Source: Asparagopsis taxiformis
Taxonomy: Eukaryota; Rhodophyta; Florideophyceae; Bonnemaisoniales; Bonnemaisoniaceae
NCBI GenBank assembly: GCA_030407315.1
Contig: JALQPE010000819.1
Span: 1-51,819 of the forward strand
Direction of reading: 5' to 3'
Length of the DNA stretch: 51,819 bases
Both the position numbers and the translations under genes were made by a program. Below, in pieces: positions 19,473-27,679 of the stretch. Under the pieces are notes generated by a model that was given only the letters and a program-made list of their open reading frames with translations, was not told the DNA's origin and did no database searches. Each line of letters begins with the position of its first letter. Positions within the stretch are counted from its first letter, which is position 1.

Positions 19473-20999
19473 ATGAATCCCGAAACCTCCGTAAGCATCG
19501 CCGCATTTTCCGAAATAACGCGTGAGGGCTTTTCGAACATCACTGCAGAGTTGAAAGCCCTGAGTGATAAAATGGATGCCGTCGAGAAGAGCACCATTCA
19601 ATTACGCGAGACTCTCGGAAATGTCGCCAAGACTGTCTCCATGCTAAACACCGATATGCAGGAGGTCAAGAGCATCGTCGATGGGCTTCTGAGCCAGGGA
19701 CAAGGACATCCGAAGAAGATCGCCTCCGAGAAGGACAGGGAACGTCTCCGCATTGCGCAGGATGCGGAGAAATCGTTCACGTTCGAAATGGTGTGTGCTG
19801 TGCTGTGTGCTGTTGTTCCAACGTACACGAAGGCAATGGTGGATAAGAGGGATAGGCATTTCAACGGATGCCAGCTAATCAATACGCTGATGTTCGCCAG
19901 GCAGAGCAATGAGCGAAAGGATGTGTTCAATAGGACGCTTGCCGGCCGGAACCACATTGAATTGCGCTGCCAAGTTGTGACCTCTTTAATCAAGAATACG
20001 TGTCAAAACAATTCTTTCAGAGAGGGAGGAGACCGTTCCAGCTCCAATGGAACGTCGGAAGGTATCGAACGGTGGAGGGCGCGGGGGTATGTGACTACCG
20101 GGACCATTGAGGAGACAATTCGCGGAACGGACTCTGCTCGCATGGATGGAATGCATGGGACGTCCGAGGGAAGTGATGGGGCCGCTCGAAAGCAGAAGCG
20201 AAGAAAGGTTGGTGACAATGGGCCGTTGCACAGAAAGGAGGTAGGCATCACTGTGACGAAATCGGCACTGACGGCAGTGACCGGGTTTATGAACAAGTCC
20301 AGAGATCATGTGCGAAACCGGTTCATCCGAGATCTTGGATTCGTTCTATACAGTGGGTTTCAAGGTTCAGTCCGAATGGAGCATCATTTGCACGACGGTG
20401 GGCTGGACATTGAGTCAGTTCCAAGTCTGTACTCGGCGCAGAGGAAAATGAATGCAGCGGAGCGTGCAGCAATGGATGACAAGAATATGAAGATTCTTCG
20501 CGACTTCATTGCGTTGCGAAAAGAAATGCTATTCAAAGTCGAGTACGAAGTTCAAATAATTGGAGAACCGGACAAGAGGTTTTTGACTAGGAGGATCAAT
20601 TTAGTAGAGGTTGCACTGAACTTTGCAGTCGCCTACACGCAATGTTCTGATAAGAACATGTTCCTGCGACGTTCAGAATACTCCTTGCAATTCATCTACA
20701 TACTTGCATACGGGTTCCGAACGATTTTGAAATTTCAAAGTGGAACAGAGGTGGAAGGAGCGCAAATCCGGGAAATCAATGAAGCAGTGAAACTGCTTCT
20801 TCCCGGGGAGCGGGTGAGTAGTCGGTTCATGAATGAGGAGGTTTTGACTATATCGCGTGATAGATATGAAGAACTGAATGTAGACGATGGGGGGGAATCA
20901 GTGCTGGAGGAGAGCTTCAGGTCTATGGAAGAGGACGGAGGAGATGCAGAATATGTGAAGGTATTCGTCGATGATGAAATCGAGAATGAAGGGGAGTAG
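19473..20999 (+). CDS. Nuclear coiled-coil protein of unknown function (508 aa)
   Basis: One uninterrupted frame from ATG at 19,473. The N-terminus is a heptad-like helix, residues 15-75 (FSNITAELKALSDKMDAVEK...LRETLGNVAKTVSMLNTDM), probably dimerising. A conserved-looking block follows at about 95-180 (FEMVCAVLCAVVPTYTKAMV, ELRCQVVTSLIKNTC). Then come a low-complexity linker and a basic RKQKRRKVG signal for the nucleus near residue 230. A second folded region spans about 260-450 (VRNRFIRDLGFVLYSGFQ, LQFIYILAYGFRTILKF). The tail is strongly acidic. It lies just inside a CACTA-type left end and converges on the possible Tudor-like gene. It could be a DNA-binding accessory protein of the element, but no motif proves that. 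An AATAAA follows 45 bp after the stop. Confidence 0.75.
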   Translation: MNPETSVSIAAFSEITREGFSNITAELKALSDKMDAVEKSTIQLRETLGNVAKTVSMLNTDMQEVKSIVDGLLSQGQGHPKKIASEKDRERLRIAQDAEKSFTFEMVCAVLCAVVPTYTKAMVDKRDRHFNGCQLINTLMFARQSNERKDVFNRTLAGRNHIELRCQVVTSLIKNTCQNNSFREGGDRSSSNGTSEGIERWRARGYVTTGTIEETIRGTDSARMDGMHGTSEGSDGAARKQKRRKVGDNGPLHRKEVGITVTKSALTAVTGFMNKSRDHVRNRFIRDLGFVLYSGFQGSVRMEHHLHDGGLDIESVPSLYSAQRKMNAAERAAMDDKNMKILRDFIALRKEMLFKVEYEVQIIGEPDKRFLTRRINLVEVALNFAVAYTQCSDKNMFLRRSEYSLQFIYILAYGFRTILKFQSGTEVEGAQIREINEAVKLLLPGERVSSRFMNEEVLTISRDRYEELNVDDGGESVLEESFRSMEEDGGDAEYVKVFVDDEIENEGE

Positions 21000-21043
21000 T
21001 ATCGGATGAAACCAGTTTCGGTGTAGTAGACGAAGAATGAAGA

Positions 21044-21049
21044 AATAAA
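21044..21049 (+). terminator. Polyadenylation signal AATAAA
   Basis: AATAAA stands 45 bases after the stop of the 508-residue coiled-coil gene, a usual distance for a 3' end signal. Motif and position only. Confidence 0.4.
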
Positions 21050-21273
21050 ATTTCTGTTGAGTTGAATTTTGTAATAGATGGAAGTAGATAGATGCGAGAC
21101 ATCAGGAAACCAGTCAGACGATAGTGTCAAGTCGAAGGAAAAGCGCAGAGACAGGTAGTGGAATAGTCGAAGTAGAAGGGGCGAGGGTATCCGTCTTTAC
21201 TAGAAATTGATGGCCACAGGAGCTCTAGAATGGAATACCCAGGAACAGGATAACTACGGATAGGTGTGCTTTA

Positions 21274-22635
21274 TCATTTTTGCTCCGGACTGCAGGTGGC
21301 AGGTGGAGGAGAGGGTGGGTGGGTAGTGTCTGAATCCGCATTGAAGCCAAGACGAGAGATAGCCTCATAGCCAATGTCTTCAAGCTCCTGGCATGTAGTA
21401 GTACCACTGAAAATACAGCAAGGTAAGCGTAGATGTAGTGTACCAAACGTCTCTGCGGTTGATAGAGGCTGGAAAGTGCTGTAACAAGCTCGGCGCTGAA
21501 TACGTCTCCACAGTAACGAAAACGTTGCTCCATGGGTAACAGTAGCCTTATCACGTAGGTGGAAAGAGTCCACGATGCTAGACTGTGATAGTTGGCTAAG
21601 ACATAGGGGATGTAAAAATGTATTGTTGACATGGTCAAACTCGTAGGAGTCTCTGCAAAGAACTGTCATACGTTGGTCTGGGCTGGACAGGACGTAAGCA
21701 GATGAGCCGACGAGAAATGCGGAAGAAGGAGCATCATGAGAGCAATCAACGTCGACTAGATTTCCTGAAATTCGGACAATCGATGAGCTGCCTCCATCGC
21801 GTTCCGCCCTGCTCTTCACCAATATTTTCTGGAACCCGTGTTGCGAGGTACCTATGGAGTCACATAGTGCCTGAAAGGTGGGGAAAATGATGGAAAGATC
21901 CGACTCATTTCCAGAGGGAAAGGTGATGTCCTCAAAGGACGGCTGGAAGAGAACGTCACGATTCTCTTTCGCCTTGCATTGAATGGCAATAGTGCGGAAT
22001 TGAGCAAGGGAGCAGTCAGCCTGTACTCTGATTTCTTCTTGCGATGTTTGTCGCATTCCCCTGGAGTGCTCGGATTTTGTCATCCGGAGGGAGAGGGGCT
22101 TGTCCGTGTACACACCAAGCTTCTGAAACAGAATGCTACATACAGTCAGAGCAGAGGAGGTCATGGAGCTGTTGGAATCGAATGGAGGGGGAAGAGGATG
22201 TTTGGCAGCTGACTCCAGCTTTTCCAATCTTGCCAGCATTTCTGCTATGGTCTTCTTCATTTGATCCGCAGTGCAATCTTGAAGGATGCCGCGGTGGCGG
22301 TGGCGAGTGTGGTCAATGCCGTAGTCCGGGTCTCTCTCTGCTGGGGATGCAGGTGAGTCCATACTGCGAAGCTCACCACTTCGCCACGGGAGAACCCTTC
22401 CGGAATCCTTGTCGACGAGCTCGTTACGATCTGAAATCTTGACTTGAGAAAGGGTAGAGTCAAAACCATATTCAGCTTTGTATTCGAGCAATGCGTGGAG
22501 GAATGGGTCTGTTTCAGTCTTGACCTGAGTAATTTCCTTGACGATTGCAGACCACCACACAATTTTTCGTTTCCTCCCAAACGGCCGAAGTTCCCATTGA
22601 ACTTCTATAAGGTCGTTTGGAGCGAGAGGAAGCAT
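21274..22635 (-). CDS. Possible Tudor/Agenet-like chromatin protein (453 aa)
   Basis: One uninterrupted frame from ATG at 22,635. Residues 8-80 read LIEVQWELRPFGRKRKIVWW, then SAIVKEI, a hydrophobic LLEYKAEYGF strand, and LVDKDSGRVLPWRSGE. This alternation of beta strands with Trp-Trp and a final WR resembles Tudor/Agenet-type barrels that read methylated lysine or arginine. The match is by eye and tentative. The remaining 370 residues look like a second mixed alpha/beta domain (SLAQFRTIAIQCKAKENRDV, SAYVLSSPDQRMTVLCRDSY) with no family that I know. The gene is divergent from the methyltransferase/SET gene across a 513 bp gap, so the two may share control. It would suit the reader role in this gene group; that is inference. 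Confidence 0.65.
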   Translation of the reverse strand: MLPLAPNDLIEVQWELRPFGRKRKIVWWSAIVKEITQVKTETDPFLHALLEYKAEYGFDSTLSQVKISDRNELVDKDSGRVLPWRSGELRSMDSPASPAERDPDYGIDHTRHRHRGILQDCTADQMKKTIAEMLARLEKLESAAKHPLPPPFDSNSSMTSSALTVCSILFQKLGVYTDKPLSLRMTKSEHSRGMRQTSQEEIRVQADCSLAQFRTIAIQCKAKENRDVLFQPSFEDITFPSGNESDLSIIFPTFQALCDSIGTSQHGFQKILVKSRAERDGGSSSIVRISGNLVDVDCSHDAPSSAFLVGSSAYVLSSPDQRMTVLCRDSYEFDHVNNTFLHPLCLSQLSQSSIVDSFHLRDKATVTHGATFSLLWRRIQRRACYSTFQPLSTAETFGTLHLRLPCCIFSGTTTCQELEDIGYEAISRLGFNADSDTTHPPSPPPATCSPEQK

Positions 22636-23148
22636 GTTGGGATAGCTATGGGATAGAATTGTTGTATTAGTGAAAGCCTAACCGTTACCTTCTGCTAAAG
22701 AGTAGTATATACTAGGAGGATTGGAAAGGTCGAGAAGAGATGTTTAGGTGGTGTAGAAATAGAATGGACAATTGACAAAATTGACACGTCAGTGTGGATG
22801 ATGTCTGCCATGAACTGATTGCAGCATAAAATTTGATGTGAATAATCGTTCTAGAAGTGAATGTCGGATGCATACGATTGGACTACAAAGATACGCTTAG
22901 AGATGTTACGGGGCCCAATAAATTGCATGGAAAAATATTTTGAGTATTACTTTAGTATTACATTGATTATTGAGCTAACAGTCGATGTAGTTATCTTGTA
23001 AAGGTTCGGACAGGGGTGGAAAGGAAACAGCCACCGAAGTGCTACCACTCGCTGACACTTTGTTTTAAACAACCAACTTCTGCTTTGCGCCACCCTGGTC
23101 AAGCAGCAACCAACTATCCCTTTCTTAAAAACTCTACCTTTGTTCGCC
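22636..23148. promoter_or_regulatory. Shared divergent promoter region
   Basis: The 513 bp between the two divergent starts (possible Tudor-like gene on -, methyltransferase/SET gene on +) holds no gene. It is AT-rich around 22,930-22,980. The start context of the right-hand gene, GCCATGG, is a strong translation start. No specific TATA or operator can be assigned. Confidence 0.4.
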
Positions 23149-26100
23149 ATGGAAGGAACGTTCCACAATCACGGTGAAAAGCACGACGGATGGGTGTTCA
23201 TCGACCCCAATCAAGTCAGCAAATTCGTATCGATTCGCGATGTTGATGCAAGTCATGTGGAAGCGCTCATGGAGAGCATTCGCAACAGCGGTTATGACAC
23301 AGCTCATCCCGTGACTGGCAGGTTTCGAGAAGACGTTCTGGAGATATTGGATGGAGCGCACCGCTGCATGGCAATTGTACGTGGAATGGAGAAGGGCGTC
23401 TTTCCTCCTGGCGTTACGATTCCTATGCGAGAAGAGTCTATCGTGGCGGACACCAACAGCAGTACTGCTGTTGTGCTGGACCGTGTGAGAGCGACGACAT
23501 CCAACGACATTGCAGGCCTGCAAAGGCGCATGATGTTTGTTGAGTATCTGATGATCGCCGTTGATCTCAGAGACGAGTACTGGGTCCAAAACGGAAAGGA
23601 CAAGTACGCTCATATTTCGTCTGTGAGGATGGCCGATGTGTTGGGCTGGATCAAATCCTGCGATCCAAGCGGCCAAATTGCTTCAAGCCTGAGTGGTAAA
23701 CCGCAGTACAGCTCATGCATGTCTATCCTGGCTGTGCTTCGGCCGTATCACCGAGCAGAAGATTCGAGTTCGATTGATTTGCGTCTGTGGCAAATGTTTT
23801 GTCATGCATGGGGACTCAATGCAGAGATGGGTGATTCTCCGAGGATGGTTGAGTTTCCGAAACAGGTGGGGGTGACTAGTTCTCGTGCCGTCGAAATGTT
23901 TGGCAAGACACCCCGCGGAGAATTGTCCTCTCCACTGAACCGCGAACTGCTTTCGAGCAGGTACTTTCTAGACGGCGCTACATCCGACATGCAAGATTCT
24001 TTGCAGGCTAGCCAGAAGCGGTTCAGGAGGCTGATGGTTATGATGTGCCAGTGTATCTTGGCTATTCGCAGTAAGGAGATGGGCAGTGTGCCATCTAGGC
24101 GGGCCAGAGCCACATCCGGGGCCATTGGTGGTGGTGGAATGGTTGGAATTGCAACATCCAGTGCGCAAGCCAACCAGCTTGGATTTGTTGTCGACCGTGT
24201 GTTAGCTGCGTGGGATACCGGGGCAAGAGTGTTGGGGTATGAGGATGTTGAATCGATGTGCTGGCCGTTCATGGTATTCGATCCTGCGAGCCTTTGCTTC
24301 AGGTCACTCCCGAATCGGTCTGATGGCTGCGCGGTCGAGGAGCATCGGAAAAACCTGACCATTGTCCCGAAAACTGTAGACAGTGAAAACGGGTTCTGTG
24401 CCGACCTTCCAGTGGCTGTGGATGCAAGGCTGCGATCATTGACAAGCGCCTTCCTGCTGTCGATACGCCAATGTGTCACTGAGGTGAATGTGTTCGCCGA
24501 GCGTGGTCAGCTGATGCAGAGACTTCGAGCCTTGGTTTTCGACACTCCTGACAAGTTCGGCTTGAACTCATTCATGCGAGCCAAGTTGAACACGTCTCAT
24601 GCCCTGGATGGTCAGAGGAGGCTGAAGGCTTGGTTATTGCGAACCCGAGAGCAACGAAAGCTTCCTCTGACCATGGATGAGTTGCACAGTCTTGAGGATA
24701 CGCCCGAGCCTGGCATCCTTGAAGGTGCACCTGCGCAGATGGAAATATCCGCAGCAGTGCCAAACAATGGCAGCGACGATATAGAAGAGGATAGTCTGGA
24801 GCCACAGAGGAAGAAGGCTAGGCTGGAGCGCGGTGGTGGAGAGGACGATAATGTGGCGGTTGCTAGCGAAACAGCAACAAGAGAAGGTGCGGCCGAGGAT
24901 GACGCTATGGAGGTTGACACTGTATCGCCTACAGAAGCACCGCTCGTTGACGTCGGAAAGGAATCCAAGCCGGAATATGTCACCAAGCTGGAAGCTGTGA
25001 TGGGGCGTTACATTCACACTGTGAATTGTGACGCTACTGATGTAGCCAAAGAGGTGGAGGACAAAATTAGTTTCCTGGAAGATGGCGTGTTGGAGGACAG
25101 TGTTCAGCTTGTGCTCACTGATCCTCCATTCAACACGAGGCGGGAAGGCGGCAGAGAAAACTCGGAGTACGATATTCTGGAGCCGGAAGAGTTGGCGAGT
25201 GTTGCGTGTGAAATAGTTCGAGTTCTTCGGCCTGGCGGTCATGCTCTAATCTATTCCAGCGTGCGCCAACTCGTGGCATGGATGGATGCAATCAGAAATG
25301 CCGAGCCTGGCAAGATGATTGTGGACAGTGTTCCAGTCGTGCTATCTCGCCGACCACACAGCTTTACGTCCAATCCATCGACGAAAACGTGCACACTGCA
25401 TAATATGCACGATTTCGTTATCCATGCGTATAAGCGGGGGAAGGGTATGGCTGCATACGATATGGTGGATTACAGGTTGCACAATCCGGACATATCGAGG
25501 CACCCTGGGTTCACCAACGCGATTGACAACGTTCCGAGGTTGTCGGCTGGTGAAGCTCAATACGATGGGCAGAACAACCGACTGCGCCATGAGCAGAAGG
25601 CGTTGACCACTCTTCGTGAGCTTCTGGAACGATTTTCGAAGCAGAACGATATCGTGATGGATTTCTTCTCGGGAACATACAGCACAGCCATAGCGTGTAT
25701 GACGTTGAGGGATGGTACGTATCGTCGGTTCATTGGGTGTGAGAAGGAAAAAAGGTGCCACGATGCATCGCAGGAGTGGATACTGCATGCTTTCGTCAGT
25801 GAGGTGAAAGCCGGGCGATATGGGGGGATCTTGCAGCGTGAGGTGGAGAGTATTCTTGGGGACGAGTCGGTACCGGTCACAGGAAAAGCTCCAAGGCTTC
25901 GTCAGAAGCACATCTCAGATGCACCAGAAGGTTTACCTGCTGTGACAGCATTGCCGAACCATCTGCTTGTGTTCGTTGCGTCAATGAAGAAGGACGGGTC
26001 TATGCTTCACAGATTGAGCGGGGTGCCTATGGACCAGTGGCCGGCCGAGGACATGCACTCGTTTTGGAGCATAGACCCGGACGCGATTCTGGCTGCTGAT

Positions 26101-26616
26101 GCCGCATTCTACGGTGTCTATGTTTCGCAATCGGAGGTAAGAGGTGGTGGGTTTGGCGTATTCGCGGCGAAGAAACTGAAGAAGGGGACGGTCATTGGCT
26201 GGTACAACGGGACGATTTTCTATGCGAAGATTCGAGACTCGGAACCGCAGAGATCAGTGATGTACGGCCCGGAAGGATTTGGGTGCACAGGAGAGAGGTT
26301 CCAGGACTACAACATGGAATTGGAAACCACGTACATAGGGAGGGGTGCACCTGTTCGGAAGGTTTGGCTCGTTCCAGCGGTCTATAATTGTACCAGCTAC
26401 CTCAATGATTGTCGGGTCATTGACGGAACGGAGAAAGCGACCGAGGTGAGTCGAACACAGTCAGCCGAGTTTCGACAAGGCGATGCCATAGACAAACCGG
26501 ACTTTGCTTCAAATATCAAGAATCCCCATGCTGTCAAGGTCGTTCTGACCAGAGACGTTGAAGCTGATGAGGAGATATTTGCCGACTATGGTAGAAAATA
26601 TTGGCCAGCTAACTGA
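23149..26616 (+). CDS. ParB-like / DNA N6-adenine methyltransferase / SET fusion protein
   Basis: 1155 residues from ATG at 23,149 (context GCCATGG). Residues 15-85 are ParB/Srx-like, with ILDGAHRCMAIVRG (D68, H71, R72) matching the DGxHRxxA motif. A helical region follows to about 500, then an acidic linker with a QRKKARL nuclear signal near 552. A beta-class amino-methyltransferase comes next: motif IV TDPPF at 657-661 (DPPF suggests N6-adenine), LRPGGHALIYSS, and motif I MDFFSGTYSTAIA at about 838. Motif I lacks one usual Gly, so activity is unproven. From about 985 a SET domain follows: GGGFGVFAAKKLKKG, YNCTSYLND, EEIFADYGRKYW. The predicted roles are DNA adenine methylation and protein-lysine methylation on chromatin. 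The N-terminus, including the segment after DGxHR, resembles that of the dioxygenase gene to the right. The frame is intact, which suggests selection. Confidence 0.85.
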   Translation: MEGTFHNHGEKHDGWVFIDPNQVSKFVSIRDVDASHVEALMESIRNSGYDTAHPVTGRFREDVLEILDGAHRCMAIVRGMEKGVFPPGVTIPMREESIVADTNSSTAVVLDRVRATTSNDIAGLQRRMMFVEYLMIAVDLRDEYWVQNGKDKYAHISSVRMADVLGWIKSCDPSGQIASSLSGKPQYSSCMSILAVLRPYHRAEDSSSIDLRLWQMFCHAWGLNAEMGDSPRMVEFPKQVGVTSSRAVEMFGKTPRGELSSPLNRELLSSRYFLDGATSDMQDSLQASQKRFRRLMVMMCQCILAIRSKEMGSVPSRRARATSGAIGGGGMVGIATSSAQANQLGFVVDRVLAAWDTGARVLGYEDVESMCWPFMVFDPASLCFRSLPNRSDGCAVEEHRKNLTIVPKTVDSENGFCADLPVAVDARLRSLTSAFLLSIRQCVTEVNVFAERGQLMQRLRALVFDTPDKFGLNSFMRAKLNTSHALDGQRRLKAWLLRTREQRKLPLTMDELHSLEDTPEPGILEGAPAQMEISAAVPNNGSDDIEEDSLEPQRKKARLERGGGEDDNVAVASETATREGAAEDDAMEVDTVSPTEAPLVDVGKESKPEYVTKLEAVMGRYIHTVNCDATDVAKEVEDKISFLEDGVLEDSVQLVLTDPPFNTRREGGRENSEYDILEPEELASVACEIVRVLRPGGHALIYSSVRQLVAWMDAIRNAEPGKMIVDSVPVVLSRRPHSFTSNPSTKTCTLHNMHDFVIHAYKRGKGMAAYDMVDYRLHNPDISRHPGFTNAIDNVPRLSAGEAQYDGQNNRLRHEQKALTTLRELLERFSKQNDIVMDFFSGTYSTAIACMTLRDGTYRRFIGCEKEKRCHDASQEWILHAFVSEVKAGRYGGILQREVESILGDESVPVTGKAPRLRQKHISDAPEGLPAVTALPNHLLVFVASMKKDGSMLHRLSGVPMDQWPAEDMHSFWSIDPDAILAADAAFYGVYVSQSEVRGGGFGVFAAKKLKKGTVIGWYNGTIFYAKIRDSEPQRSVMYGPEGFGCTGERFQDYNMELETTYIGRGAPVRKVWLVPAVYNCTSYLNDCRVIDGTEKATEVSRTQSAEFRQGDAIDKPDFASNIKNPHAVKVVLTRDVEADEEIFADYGRKYWPAN

Positions 26617-26891
26617 GCTACTTTGATAGATTTGAGTAAACACGCATTGACAGAGACAATAGACTGTGCATCATCTTCCAAGAGCGCTAGATATTATAGA
26701 CTACACTACAACAATCGTGACATGACTGCAGGAAGGCATCTGCGGCCTGGAGTGCAAACTATCCACTTTTCTACTGCTATACCTATGGATACGAAAAGGA
26801 GAGAAACTAGAAAGATGTGAGTGCGAAATTGTGTAGCAACGCAGCATGTAGAACACCAGTAACAGAGCGATGTAGGAGAAGCAGTCACCCC
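26617..26891. other. Gap after the methyltransferase/SET gene
   Basis: Nothing recognisable. No AATAAA is seen close after the stop. The hairpin array begins at its right edge. Confidence 0.4.
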
Positions 26892-27204
26892 ATTACAGTG
26901 CGGGCCGTTTACCGGGGATGCTGACAGCAAATCATTACAGCGGCCACAATTTTTTTACCCGGTAAAATTTCTTGCTGATTTTTTACCCGGTAAAAAATTC
27001 TTCGGCCACTGCAAGGAAACGGTTCCTTACAGCAAAGTCATCGTTACGATGACTTTGCTGTAAGAAAGGAAAACATTACAGCAGCCACGATTTCTTTACC
27101 GGGTAAAAAATTGTGGCCGCTGTAATGATTTGCTTTCTTACAGCAAAGTCATCGTAACGATGACTTTGCTGTAAGGAACCCTGGTAAACGGCTTCGGCTG
27201 TAAG
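26892..27204. repeat. Hairpin array R1
   Basis: It holds two copies of the 39 bp palindrome with half-site CTTACAGCAAAGTCATCGT (near 27,029 and 27,138). They alternate with ACCCGGTAAA/TTTACCGGGT palindromes. Outer arms contain CCGTTTACC...GGTAAACGG. It sits between the convergent methyltransferase/SET and dioxygenase genes, in their 3' regions. Confidence 0.85.
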
Positions 27205-27679
27205 CAGCAGGGAGTTTCGTCCTTCTCCCATCTTGGTAAAGGTAAGAAGCGAAGTGTGAAGTCGGGAAAATTGCTCAGCAAAGGTCTGTACGGCTGTGAG
27301 CAGCTCTCAGGAGTATTTTACCTCACGTGGTCTCTGTTCAGTGTATACCCTGTATATGTATAGGTAGCCTAGTGTAGGTGGGAAGATAGACGAAAATTCT
27401 ACCAAGAATTTATCACGGTGACGGCTGTCGTACTCGAAATCTGCGCGTTGTCAAGGGTTGAAACTAGTCTCCCCCTACGGGCTAGCTAGTAAAATCATAT
27501 AACGTTGTAGACTAATATTAAAAAGTAGCAAGCAATCTGCTGAGTAGCACTAAACTATGAGATGAAGGACAGATGTATAGATGAGAACTGAAAAATGGGC
27601 TAAGGTAACAATGTTGAGATGAGAAAGACAGAACTTTATAGCAGGGAACAGTAGTATAGGTTTTAATACTTCTGATATG
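27205..27679. other. 3' flank of the dioxygenase gene, duplicated at 39,871-40,290
   Basis: The text AGCACTAAACTATGA, GAAAGACAGAACTT and TATGCTATCTATTGCTCCT recurs in the same order before the decayed second gene copy. The duplication therefore included 3' flank and the edge of a hairpin array, not just the coding part. Confidence 0.75.
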
